DNA of 12,101 nt, taken from contig DASVMD010000023.1 in NCBI GenBank assembly GCA_036384495.1, forward strand, positions 1 to 12,101, given 5' to 3'. Within the stretch, counting starts at the first letter, position 1. Every line of letters starts with the position of its first letter. This stretch comes from JAQGHB01 sp036384495 (lineage in GTDB: Bacteria > Patescibacteriota > Saccharimonadia > Saccharimonadales > UBA4665). The notes beneath the pieces were generated by a model. That model ran no database searches. It saw only the letters and a list, made by a program, of their open reading frames with translations, and was not told where the DNA came from. Positions 1 through 4,835 of the stretch are shown here, piece by piece. A program made the translations under genes and the position numbers.

Positions 1-1
1 C

Positions 2-346
2 AGTGGGTTTCGCAACTACGTGGAAGACATGATACCCGAATCTGCCAGAGACGAGACCGGATATGGCACAGCTGGCTACGGCGTAGTCGACGAAATTCAA
101 TTAACTCCTGTGGACGCAGTGCTTTTTTCTGTCCAACGCGATCAGTCAGACGGCGCGCTGCCGTATCACTGCGTTACACTTACAAAAGATGGACAAAACA
201 TGTACAGCGTAAGGATATACGGCGATAACAGCATCGAGGAATTTGTGGGCGACTCTATTAAAAGCAAGGACGACAGCAAGCCCGTAGCTCGTCTTACTAA
301 GGTGCTACGGGGTTTTAGCGCTACCGGAAAACTACTCCTGCAGTAA
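2..346 (+). CDS. Unknown protein, C-terminal part (gene enters from the left edge)
   Basis: The reading frame is open at the left edge and ends with TAA, giving 114 visible residues. A GTG at 20 and an ATG at 29 could serve as starts, but neither has a Shine-Dalgarno sequence or a -10 at the leaderless distance, so this is probably the end of a longer gene. The visible part is hydrophilic, with no membrane segment or signal peptide, and mixes Gly/Tyr-rich (GYGTAGYG) and acidic stretches. The C-terminal 35 residues are Lys/Ser/Asp-rich. I do not recognise the family. Its stop codon is separated by one base from the stop of the convergent dehydrogenase gene, leaving no room for a terminator between them. 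Confidence 0.6.
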   Translation, partial: SGFRNYVEDMIPESARDETGYGTAGYGVVDEIQLTPVDAVLFSVQRDQSDGALPYHCVTLTKDGQNMYSVRIYGDNSIEEFVGDSIKSKDDSKPVARLTKVLRGFSATGKLLLQ

Positions 347-347
347 C

Positions 348-1157
348 TTATTTCAACAGGGACTTCATTTGTTTGGCGATAAACTTTGTGGCAAATACGG
401 GATTCAGCCGGTAAAGTTTGTTCATCGATTTAGAATCTTTGCCTGTGAAAATCTGTGGTTTATCCTTTTCCATGCCATTAAGTATAAGAAGAGCCGCTTT
501 GCTTGCAGAAAGCATATTTTTGCTCAGTTTAGCGGCGTCTACCGCGGCACCCCCTGGTGTGTCAACATGAGAGTTCTGCGTGATATTAGTATTGGTAGCA
601 CCAGGAAACACCACTGTCACTCGAACGGGCGTATCAAGCAGCTCGGCGTACAAGCCTTCGGTCAGCAGCTTCACTGCTGCTTTTGAGGCGCCGTACACGC
701 TCTGTCCGGGTACCGGCAAAAATCCACCCATACTCGAGACATTTACCACGTGAGCCTCCGGTCGCCGTAAGAGGTGCGGCAAAAACGCCTTTAGCATATA
801 AAGGGTGCCGTAAAAATTAACGTTCATGACCCGATCAATAGCTTCGTAATCGAGCTCGTTGACTCGTACGAAAGGCTGAATGATACCAGCACAGTTAATA
901 ACACCGTCGACTTGGCCGTGCGCTTTGATAACCGCATCCGGCAACTCCGAGATCGCTTGCTTGTCAGTGATTGTGCAGGCGTGAATGCTCAGCGTATCTG
1001 TATGTTGGCTCGCCTTATTTTGGAGCTGCTCAAGACTCTCGGGTCGCAAATCAACAGCCGCAACTCTAGCACCGCGCGATAACAGCCCGAGCACCAATTC
1101 GCTACCAATACCGCCCCCAGCGCCCGTAACTACGATCACCTTGCCATGCACCTTCAT
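348..1157 (-). CDS. Short-chain dehydrogenase/reductase (SDR), NAD(P)-dependent
   Basis: This 269-aa protein is a classical SDR, a Rossmann-fold oxidoreductase acting in the cytoplasm on an unidentified carbonyl or alcohol. From the chosen start the cofactor motif TGAGGGIG is at residues 11-18 and an acidic Asp36 ends strand 2, which usually favours NAD(H). NCAG is at 88-91, and the catalytic tetrad is Asn114, Ser142, Tyr155 and Lys159 (YGASK). The C-terminal 60 residues are Lys-rich and match no substrate-specific subfamily that I know. An in-frame ATG six codons upstream (1175) lies inside the likely extended -10 (TGC-TACAAT), so I prefer the ATG at 1157, which would be read from an almost leaderless transcript. 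The gene is divergent from the split-barrel flavoprotein gene, 68 bp apart. The family call is firm; the substrate is unknown. Confidence 0.93.
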   Translation of the reverse strand: MKVHGKVIVVTGAGGGIGSELVLGLLSRGARVAAVDLRPESLEQLQNKASQHTDTLSIHACTITDKQAISELPDAVIKAHGQVDGVINCAGIIQPFVRVNELDYEAIDRVMNVNFYGTLYMLKAFLPHLLRRPEAHVVNVSSMGGFLPVPGQSVYGASKAAVKLLTEGLYAELLDTPVRVTVVFPGATNTNITQNSHVDTPGGAAVDAAKLSKNMLSASKAALLILNGMEKDKPQIFTGKDSKSMNKLYRLNPVFATKFIAKQMKSLLK

Positions 1158-1165
1158 GTATTCGT

Positions 1166-1174
1166 ATTGTAGCA
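1166..1174 (-). promoter_or_regulatory. Extended -10 promoter of the SDR gene, near-leaderless
   Basis: On the minus strand the sequence reads TGC-TACAAT, a TGn extended -10 with a good hexamer. Eight bases separate the hexamer from the ATG at 1157, so transcription should begin 0 to 2 nt before the start codon. No Shine-Dalgarno sequence precedes that ATG. I see no convincing -35, which extended -10 promoters tolerate. Confidence 0.55.
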
Positions 1175-1210
1175 TAAGTGTTTTGCCTCTGGATTTATGT
1201 AACTAACCAG

Positions 1211-1219
1211 TGCTATGCT
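1211..1219 (+). promoter_or_regulatory. Extended -10 promoter of the split-barrel gene, leaderless
   Basis: TGC-TATGCT forms an extended -10 whose hexamer (1214-1219) is followed by six bases and then the ATG at 1226. Standard spacing puts the transcription start on the A of the ATG. There is no ribosome binding site, which supports leaderless translation and argues against the in-frame ATG at 1178. Confidence 0.5.
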
Positions 1220-1225
1220 ACACAT

Positions 1226-1681
1226 ATGAAACACGAAAAAGTACACGATTTCATGCGACATCATCCAATGGGCGTCCTTTCTACGGTGTCAGGAGATGGA
1301 ACCCCCTGGGGCTCAGCCATTTATTACGTAGTGGACGAAGATCTTAATTGCTACTTCGTAACTCGCGGGGGCACCCAAAAATACAAGAACCTAGAAACAT
1401 CCCCCGAAGTCGCCTTAACGATTGTCGACTCAGCCACCCAGACAACCGTACAGCTGATCGGCAAGGTAACTCCTCTACCAGTTCAAGAATACTTTGATAT
1501 CTTTTTTGATAAATTTGCTAAATTGCGTCCCCAAGAAGATCTCTCATGGGCGCCGCCGATCGAAAAGATCCATAAAGGCAACTTCATGCCCCTCAAAATT
1601 ACGCCGTCTCATCTGCAGTACGCCAACTACGGTCACCAAAAATCTGACGCCATGGCCGATTACATCGAAAAGATCATCTAA
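1226..1681 (+). CDS. Pyridoxamine 5'-phosphate oxidase-like flavin split-barrel protein
   Basis: The 151-aa product resembles the single-domain FMN-binding split-barrel family. These proteins bind FMN, F420 or haem in a dimer and are mostly uncharacterised oxidoreductases. The N-terminus (HDFMRHHPMGVLSTV, then DGTPWGSAIYYVV) has the first two barrel strands in the usual order. RGGTQKYKNLETSPEVALTI corresponds to the strand and helix that contact the flavin phosphate. The C-terminal Arg-rich dimerisation segment of true PNPOx enzymes is absent, so a role in vitamin B6 synthesis is unlikely. An ATG 48 bases upstream in the same frame would put the start before the -10 element, so I chose 1226. 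The gene is transcribed away from the SDR gene; the two might share a redox function, but nothing proves it. Confidence 0.85.
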   Translation: MKHEKVHDFMRHHPMGVLSTVSGDGTPWGSAIYYVVDEDLNCYFVTRGGTQKYKNLETSPEVALTIVDSATQTTVQLIGKVTPLPVQEYFDIFFDKFAKLRPQEDLSWAPPIEKIHKGNFMPLKITPSHLQYANYGHQKSDAMADYIEKII

Positions 1682-1696
1682 CTCACCTAGCAATTT

Positions 1697-1712
1697 AGTG
1701 ACGGCCGTCACA
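1697..1712. promoter_or_regulatory. CRP-like operator 1 (GTGA-CGGCCG-TCAC)
   Basis: Positions 1698-1711 are a perfect 14-bp palindrome containing GTGA-N6-TCAC. With its flanking bases it matches the E. coli CRP core TGTGA-N6-TCACA at 9 of 10 defined positions. Its centre (1704.5) lies 42.5 bp before the transcription start predicted from the TATAAT at 1735, or 41.5 bp if transcription begins one base earlier. That is the class II activator position. No good -35 is present, as expected for an activator-dependent promoter. The likely binder is the Crp/Fnr protein encoded at 2954. Confidence 0.6.
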
Positions 1713-1734
1713 GACAGACTATCTCTCTTAACAT

Positions 1735-1740
1735 TATAAT
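1735..1740 (+). promoter_or_regulatory. -10 element (TATAAT) of the DUF6325 gene
   Basis: A consensus TATAAT lies 45 bp before the ATG at 1786. It gives a leader of about 39 nt that ends in a strong Shine-Dalgarno run, AAGGAGGGGG (1775-1784). The -35 region (about 1712-1717, AGACAG) is poor and directly abuts the palindromic operator. Confidence 0.6.
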
Positions 1741-1785
1741 TTGGGTGGTAACCGAGAGCAACAAGGATAAAGAAAAGGAGGGGGT

Positions 1786-2214
1786 ATGAGGGGACCGGTA
1801 GACTATATCATTGTCGGATTCAACGGTAATAATTTTGACGGCGGCATGCTTAAAGAAATAACCGAAGCCGAAGAAAAAGGTATTATCCGCGTGTTGGATT
1901 TGCTCTTTATAATCAAAGATAGAACTGGGGCGATAGCCGAAGGGGAGTATGCCGACCAGACCAACGAATTGAAAGAAACGTTTGGAGACTTTACCTACCA
2001 AGAAGACACGCCGCTGCTCACCGACGACGATGTCGCCCAAATTGGCGAGCAGATGCAGAACGACTCGGCGGCAGCTATTTTGATAGTTGAACATACCTGG
2101 GCCAAGGGTCTTAAGCGAGCTATCTTGAACGCTGGCGGATTTTTGATCGCCGACGGCCGGATTCATGCAGAAAAAGTCGAACAAGCAGTAACTGAACTGG
2201 CGACCATACAGTAG
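1786..2214 (+). CDS. DUF6325 family protein
   Basis: The 142-aa protein matches what I remember of the DUF6325 (formerly DUF1269-like) family, common in Actinobacteria and present in CPR genomes. It opens with GPVDYIIVGFNGNNFDG (residues 3-19). A hydrophobic strand and basic turn follow (IIRVLDLLFIIKDRTG), then an acidic middle and LLTDDDVAQIGEQM. The C-terminal hallmark EHTWAKGLKRAILNAGG comes before the closing helix. It has no signal peptide or membrane span and is presumably cytosolic. Its biochemical role is unknown. It has a consensus -10, a CRP-like operator and a very strong ribosome binding site. A 28-codon Arg-rich frame begins 12 bp after its stop, and a DUF7144 membrane gene follows. 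I recall DUF6325 genes sitting beside small SHOCT-type genes in actinobacteria. Confidence 0.85.
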   Translation: MRGPVDYIIVGFNGNNFDGGMLKEITEAEEKGIIRVLDLLFIIKDRTGAIAEGEYADQTNELKETFGDFTYQEDTPLLTDDDVAQIGEQMQNDSAAAILIVEHTWAKGLKRAILNAGGFLIADGRIHAEKVEQAVTELATIQ

Positions 2215-2226
2215 GAAGGAGGCACT

Positions 2227-2313
2227 ATGCTAGGAAGACCACTAACACCAGTCTCGCTGGCCGGCGCTAATCGCCGCAACCGCCGACGAGCACGCCGATC
2301 AGGGCTTTTGTAG
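2227..2313 (+). CDS. Arg-rich microprotein (28 aa), hypothetical
   Basis: This frame starts with ATG, ends with TAG and has a perfect AAGGAGG (2216-2222) four bases before the start, stronger than most sites in the window. The product has a neutral N-terminal half (MLGRPLTPVSLAGAN) and a C-terminal half with seven Arg in nine residues (RRNRRRARR), eight Arg in total. It follows the DUF6325 stop by 12 bp, so the two should be co-transcribed. Three bases after its stop the second CRP-like operator begins. Actinobacterial DUF6325 genes often have a small basic SHOCT-type neighbour; this could be a minimal counterpart, but that is inference. A leader peptide for the next gene is the alternative. 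Confidence 0.55.
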   Translation: MLGRPLTPVSLAGANRRNRRRARRSGLL

Positions 2314-2316
2314 AAA

Positions 2317-2332
2317 TGTGAGCTTTATCACG
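2317..2332. promoter_or_regulatory. CRP-like operator 2 (TGTGA-GCTTTA-TCACG)
   Basis: TGTGA-N6-TCAC matches the CRP core at 9 of 10 defined positions. It lies between the microprotein stop and the TTGACG -35 of the DUF7144 promoter, touching the -35. Its centre is about 44.5 to 45.5 bp before the predicted start, a little further than the class II optimum, so either activation or interference with the -35 is possible. Confidence 0.6.
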
Positions 2333-2363
2333 TTGACGAAATCTATCCAATTATGGTTATATT
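2333..2363 (+). promoter_or_regulatory. Promoter of the DUF7144 gene
   Basis: TTGACG (2333-2338) is a near-consensus -35. After 18 or 19 bp comes TTATAT/TATATT (2357-2363), preceded by TG one base upstream (an extended -10). The predicted leader of about 28 nt contains AAGGGG (2387-2392) before the ATG at 2397. Confidence 0.6.
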
Positions 2364-2396
2364 CCGATACAACATAAGGGTGGAGCAAGGGGTACT

Positions 2397-2795
2397 ATGG
2401 CACAAAACAACAATACCACCGGCTGGGTCGGCTGGGCTTATTTTGCTGGGTTCATGATGATGTTCCTGGGCGTGTTCCAAGGGATAGCCGGTCTAACGGC
2501 AATCTTTAAGGATGATTTTTTCTTGGTTACCCAAAATCATTTAGTGGCCTTTGATTTCACAGCCTGGGGCTGGATAAATCTTGTTATCGGCATTCTCGTA
2601 TTTTTTGGCGGCCTCGAGCTATTTCGAAGCGGTGCGCTGTGGGCCCGCGTGCTTGCGGTTGTGTTGGCCGGGCTTAGCCTAATCACCAACCTCACGTTCA
2701 TTGAGGCCTATCCGCTATGGTCTATCTTGATGGGCGTTATCGACGTACTCATCATTTACTCGCTGACCGTCCACGGTGGCGAACTCAGCCAATAG
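2397..2795 (+). CDS. DUF7144 family four-helix membrane protein
   Basis: The 132-aa protein has four predicted membrane helices at about residues 12-36, 57-78, 82-101 and 105-126. Its sequence fits the DUF7144 family as I remember it: GWxYFAGFMMMFLGVFQGIAGL in the first helix, then FKDDFFLV, FDFTAWGWINLVIGILV in the second helix, an LWARV turn, and YPLWSILMGVIDVLIIYSLTVHG at the end. The function of the family is unknown; it is an integral cytoplasmic-membrane protein. I recall DUF7144 and DUF6325 genes occurring near each other in actinobacteria, and here both have CRP-like operators, which supports a shared pathway. It has its own promoter and ends just before a strong hairpin. Confidence 0.85.
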   Translation: MAQNNNTTGWVGWAYFAGFMMMFLGVFQGIAGLTAIFKDDFFLVTQNHLVAFDFTAWGWINLVIGILVFFGGLELFRSGALWARVLAVVLAGLSLITNLTFIEAYPLWSILMGVIDVLIIYSLTVHGGELSQ

Positions 2796-2810
2796 TGACA
2801 CTCAGTTTCA

Positions 2811-2848
2811 ATAAACAGGGGCGTGCGTTAATGCATGCTCCTGTTTAT
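2811..2848. terminator. Strong hairpin, probable terminator after the DUF7144 gene
   Basis: A 16-bp stem without bulges (2811-2826 with 2833-2848, two G-U pairs) closes a 6-nt loop. The lower arm ends CTGTTTAT and is followed by ATATT rather than a clean run of T, so it is an imperfect intrinsic terminator on the plus strand. It begins 16 bp after the DUF7144 stop and separates that gene from the Crp-like regulator. It may also stabilise the 3' end of the mRNA. Confidence 0.7.
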
Positions 2849-2868
2849 ATATTGGTGACCCTAGCTGG

Positions 2869-2884
2869 TGCAATTCATCTCACA
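2869..2884. promoter_or_regulatory. Possible degenerate CRP-like site before the regulator gene
   Basis: TGCAA-TTCATC-TCACA has one perfect TCACA half-site and one degenerate half, 8 of 10 positions in all. It is centred about 64.5 bp before the start predicted from the TATACT at 2929. It could serve autoregulation but is much weaker evidence than the three perfect cores. Confidence 0.2.
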
Positions 2885-2928
2885 AAAATGGTGTAGCATT
2901 CTTTACATCAGTCCAGATATTCCGGTCA

Positions 2929-2934
2929 TATACT
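2929..2934 (+). promoter_or_regulatory. -10 element (TATACT) of the Crp-like gene
   Basis: TATACT lies 19 bp before the ATG at 2954, predicting a leader of about 13 nt that contains CGGGAG as a ribosome binding site. The nearest -35-like sequence (TTTACA at 2902) is 21 bp away, too far for an ordinary promoter, so the promoter may be weak or assisted. Confidence 0.45.
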
Positions 2935-2953
2935 AAGCCCATAATCGGGAGTT

Positions 2954-3628
2954 ATGATGCCCAACTATCCGCAGAGTGACCGTATACGCCAACTCTTTAC
3001 ACAGGGCCAACTGCTAACATATGGCAAAGGCAACATTATACTTGGCAATGAGGAGACGGCTAACGGTGTGTACTATATCAGCACTGGGTACGTAAAAATC
3101 TATTCGATTAGTGACAGTGGCAGCCAGCTTCTGCATATCATTTATGGCCCCTGCGAACTATTTCCTTTGGTTTGGGCATATCTAGGCGCCGAGAGAGACT
3201 TGGTGTTTTATGAAGCTCTTTCGGAGTGCACGCTCTGGCGCATTTCCCGAGCCTGGTTCTTGCGATGGATTAAGAGCGATTTAGCGCTTTGTTATGCAGT
3301 CAGTATGCAGTTAGCTCAGCAATTCCGGTTTTACTCTGACAGAGTGGATAACTTGGAATATAAAAAAGCCAGCGATCGGGTGGCGTACCGCCTGCTTTAT
3401 CTGGCTAGCCGCTTTGGAGTCAAAACCAAAGACGGTACTACAATACAGCCGATTCTCACTCACGATGTCTTAGCTAGCTCCATAAACTTGGCGCGCGAAA
3501 GTTTTAGCCGCGAAATAGAGAAACTGGAAAAATCCAATGTCATACAAAGTATCAATCATCAAATTGTCATCCCCGACATCGAGACATTGGCAAAGAGAAT
3601 CAGCCGTCCGAGCAGTTTTGATGCGTGA
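2954..3628 (+). CDS. Crp/Fnr-family transcriptional regulator
   Basis: The 224-aa protein has the CRP length and fold: an N-terminal cyclic-nucleotide-binding-like beta barrel (about 14-100), a long dimer helix (about 108-136) and a C-terminal winged helix-turn-helix (about 140-213). The recognition helix LARESFSREIEKLEKSN places Arg181, Glu182 and Arg186 exactly like Arg180, Glu181 and Arg185 of E. coli CRP, which read GTGA half-sites. The pocket differs from CRP: where CRP has GELG and RS (Arg82-Ser83), this protein has CELFPL (67-72) and Arg81-Asp82, with many aromatic residues around. There is no FNR-type N-terminal Cys cluster. I infer a ligand other than cAMP, or none. Two tandem ATGs (2954, 2957) are possible starts. 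Three perfect GTGA-N6-TCAC sites in the window are its likely targets. Confidence 0.9.
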   Translation: MMPNYPQSDRIRQLFTQGQLLTYGKGNIILGNEETANGVYYISTGYVKIYSISDSGSQLLHIIYGPCELFPLVWAYLGAERDLVFYEALSECTLWRISRAWFLRWIKSDLALCYAVSMQLAQQFRFYSDRVDNLEYKKASDRVAYRLLYLASRFGVKTKDGTTIQPILTHDVLASSINLARESFSREIEKLEKSNVIQSINHQIVIPDIETLAKRISRPSSFDA

Positions 3629-3684
3629 CTTTTACCGTAAATCCACGGATGTATTTCAGTTTTTTCTTTTAAGTGCGTCAGGGG

Positions 3685-3690
3685 TACAAT
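3685..3690 (+). promoter_or_regulatory. -10 element (TACAAT), leaderless promoter
   Basis: TACAAT is followed by seven bases and the ATG at 3698, putting the transcription start at or one base before the A of the ATG. The bases between (AATAACC) contain no ribosome binding site. The -35 region is a T-rich run without a clear TTGACA match. Confidence 0.55.
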
Positions 3691-3697
3691 AATAACC

Positions 3698-4222
3698 ATG
3701 CCTAAAGTACGTTTTAAAGCCACCGTGCAAAAGCCCGATACTGCAATCAGCCCTCTACAGCTCGTTATCTTGCCCAAAGATGCCAGTGCCAAGCTACCGT
3801 CACGAGGCATGGTCAACGTCGAAGGAGCTCTCAACGATATCCGTTTTCAAGTAGTACTCCAACCAGACGGCCAGGGGAGTCACTGGTTTGTTATTAGTAA
3901 AGCTCTGCGCCAAGCCAGCAACATAGATGTAGGCGATGTTATTACCTTAGAAATCGAACCGACCAAACACTGGCCAGAACCCGTCGTGCCAAAAGATCTC
4001 AAAGATGCCCTCGCGGCCGACCAACAAGCTCAGGCACTGTGGCTAGGCATCACTCCAATGGCTCGCTGGGACTGGCTCAATTGGATGGGCTCGGTCAAAT
4101 TACCCAAAACCCTCAGGGAGCGACCCGAAAAATTATGCTCCATGCTAAAGGCCGGCAAACGGCGGCCATGCTGCTTCAACCGTGCACTACGCATGCCACC
4201 CAAGACAGCAGAATTGCTCTAA
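3698..4222 (+). CDS. DUF1905 / YdeI-like protein
   Basis: The 174-aa protein has an N-terminal DUF1905 beta-barrel domain (about residues 1-90). Its marks are VRFKATV at the start, LPSRGMVNVEGALNDIRFQVVLQPDGQGSHWF in parts, and LRQASNIDVGDVITLEIEP. A helical YdeI-type (OmpD-associated family) C-terminal region follows (about 98-170), with WLGITPMARWDWLNWM, then KTLRERPEKLCSMLKAGKRR, and a vicinal-Cys motif RPCCFNR. Family members have been linked to stress or antimicrobial-peptide resistance, but no biochemical activity is established. No signal peptide is present, so it is cytoplasmic. The gene appears leaderless. A VOC-domain gene with its own ribosome binding site follows 56 bp later. Confidence 0.82.
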   Translation: MPKVRFKATVQKPDTAISPLQLVILPKDASAKLPSRGMVNVEGALNDIRFQVVLQPDGQGSHWFVISKALRQASNIDVGDVITLEIEPTKHWPEPVVPKDLKDALAADQQAQALWLGITPMARWDWLNWMGSVKLPKTLRERPEKLCSMLKAGKRRPCCFNRALRMPPKTAELL

Positions 4223-4239
4223 GCAAGCTCTGTCGGGTG

Positions 4240-4274
4240 TATTATAAAAGGGTAACAATCAGGACAAAGGAGGT
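4240..4274 (+). promoter_or_regulatory. -10 (TATTAT/TATAAA) and strong ribosome binding site of the VOC gene
   Basis: An AT-rich -10 (TATTAT at 4240, overlapping TATAAA at 4243) precedes a leader of about 27 nt ending in AAAGGAGGT (4266-4274), a near-perfect anti-rRNA match four bases before the ATG at 4279. The ribosome site decides the start: an open frame reaches back to 4039 but overlaps the DUF1905 gene. Confidence 0.5.
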
Positions 4275-4278
4275 ACGC

Positions 4279-4740
4279 ATGGGACAAAAAATCACGCCAA
4301 ATCTATGGTTCGATGGCAACGCTAAAGAGGCGGTCGACTACTACGTATCGGTATTCCCAGATAGCAAGGTAATTTCCACCGAATATTACCCGAACAGCAC
4401 CGAAGAAGGCTTGGCCGACTTCCAAAAAGATCTGGCTGGCAAAGTGCTGATGGTCGAATTTGAGCTGAGCGGCGTACGTTTTGTGGCCATCAACGCCGGC
4501 CCCGAATTCAAGTTCAGCGAAGCGGTATCGTTCTCCATCGACTGCAAAGACCAGGAAGAAATCGATTATTTTTGGGGAAAGCTATCAGCAGTGCCCGAAT
4601 CCGAGCAATGCGGCTGGTGCAAAGACCAATTCGGCCTCAGCTGGCAAGTCGTGCCTCAAAACATGGGCGAACTTATGCAGCGCCCAGGCGCCTACGCTCG
4701 TATGATGCAAATGAAAAAATTGGTTATCGCCGACTTCTAG
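4279..4740 (+). CDS. VOC-family protein, PhnB / 3-demethylubiquinone-methyltransferase-like
   Basis: The 153-aa product is a PhnB-type vicinal-oxygen-chelate protein. It opens with KITPNLWFDGNAKEAVDYYVSVFP (residues 4-27 in part), the standard first beta-alpha-beta unit. MVEFELSGVRFVAINAGPEFKF is in the middle, AVSFSIDC-EEIDYFWGKLS follows, and CGWCKDQFGLSWQVVP closes the fold before a helix ending MMQMKKL. VOC proteins include metal-dependent lyases, dioxygenases and antibiotic-binding proteins; PhnB-like members are mostly uncharacterised. The His and Glu metal ligands of glyoxalase I are not obvious here, so catalysis is uncertain. Length and motifs are complete, and the gene ends about 95 bp before the secreted PKD protein. 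Confidence 0.88.
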   Translation: MGQKITPNLWFDGNAKEAVDYYVSVFPDSKVISTEYYPNSTEEGLADFQKDLAGKVLMVEFELSGVRFVAINAGPEFKFSEAVSFSIDCKDQEEIDYFWGKLSAVPESEQCGWCKDQFGLSWQVVPQNMGELMQRPGAYARMMQMKKLVIADF

Positions 4741-4795
4741 CAAGATCCTCGCCGGCAGTAAGTAATTTCGTAGACAGACCTACCAAGTGCGCGCA

Positions 4796-4804
4796 TGATA
4801 CGTT
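4796..4804 (+). promoter_or_regulatory. Possible extended -10 of the surface-protein gene
   Basis: TGA-TACGTT (hexamer 4799-4804) is a plausible extended -10. It gives a leader of about 25 nt with a G-rich stretch (4823-4827) before the ATG at 4836. The rest of the 95-bp gap shows no other signal or terminator. Confidence 0.35.
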
Positions 4805-4835
4805 TTAGACTGACGTAAGTGCGGGGGTTGGTGGT

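Noticed and set aside
1178..1225. In-frame upstream extension of the split-barrel gene (ATG at 1178)
   Set aside because: It would start before the extended -10 that serves the gene and adds 16 residues unlike the family; 1226 fits promoter and fold.
1698..1711. The GTGACGGCCGTCAC palindrome as a terminator
   Set aside because: As RNA it gives only a 5-bp stem with a 4-nt loop and no T run after it; its position at a promoter fits an operator better.
3630..3670. Terminator after the Crp-like gene (CCGT/ACGG stem and a later T run)
   Set aside because: The stem has only four pairs and the T run starts about 12 bases after it; too weak to call.
4039..4278. Open frame extending the VOC gene upstream
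   Set aside because: It overlaps the DUF1905 gene in another frame, and a near-perfect ribosome site marks 4279 as the start.
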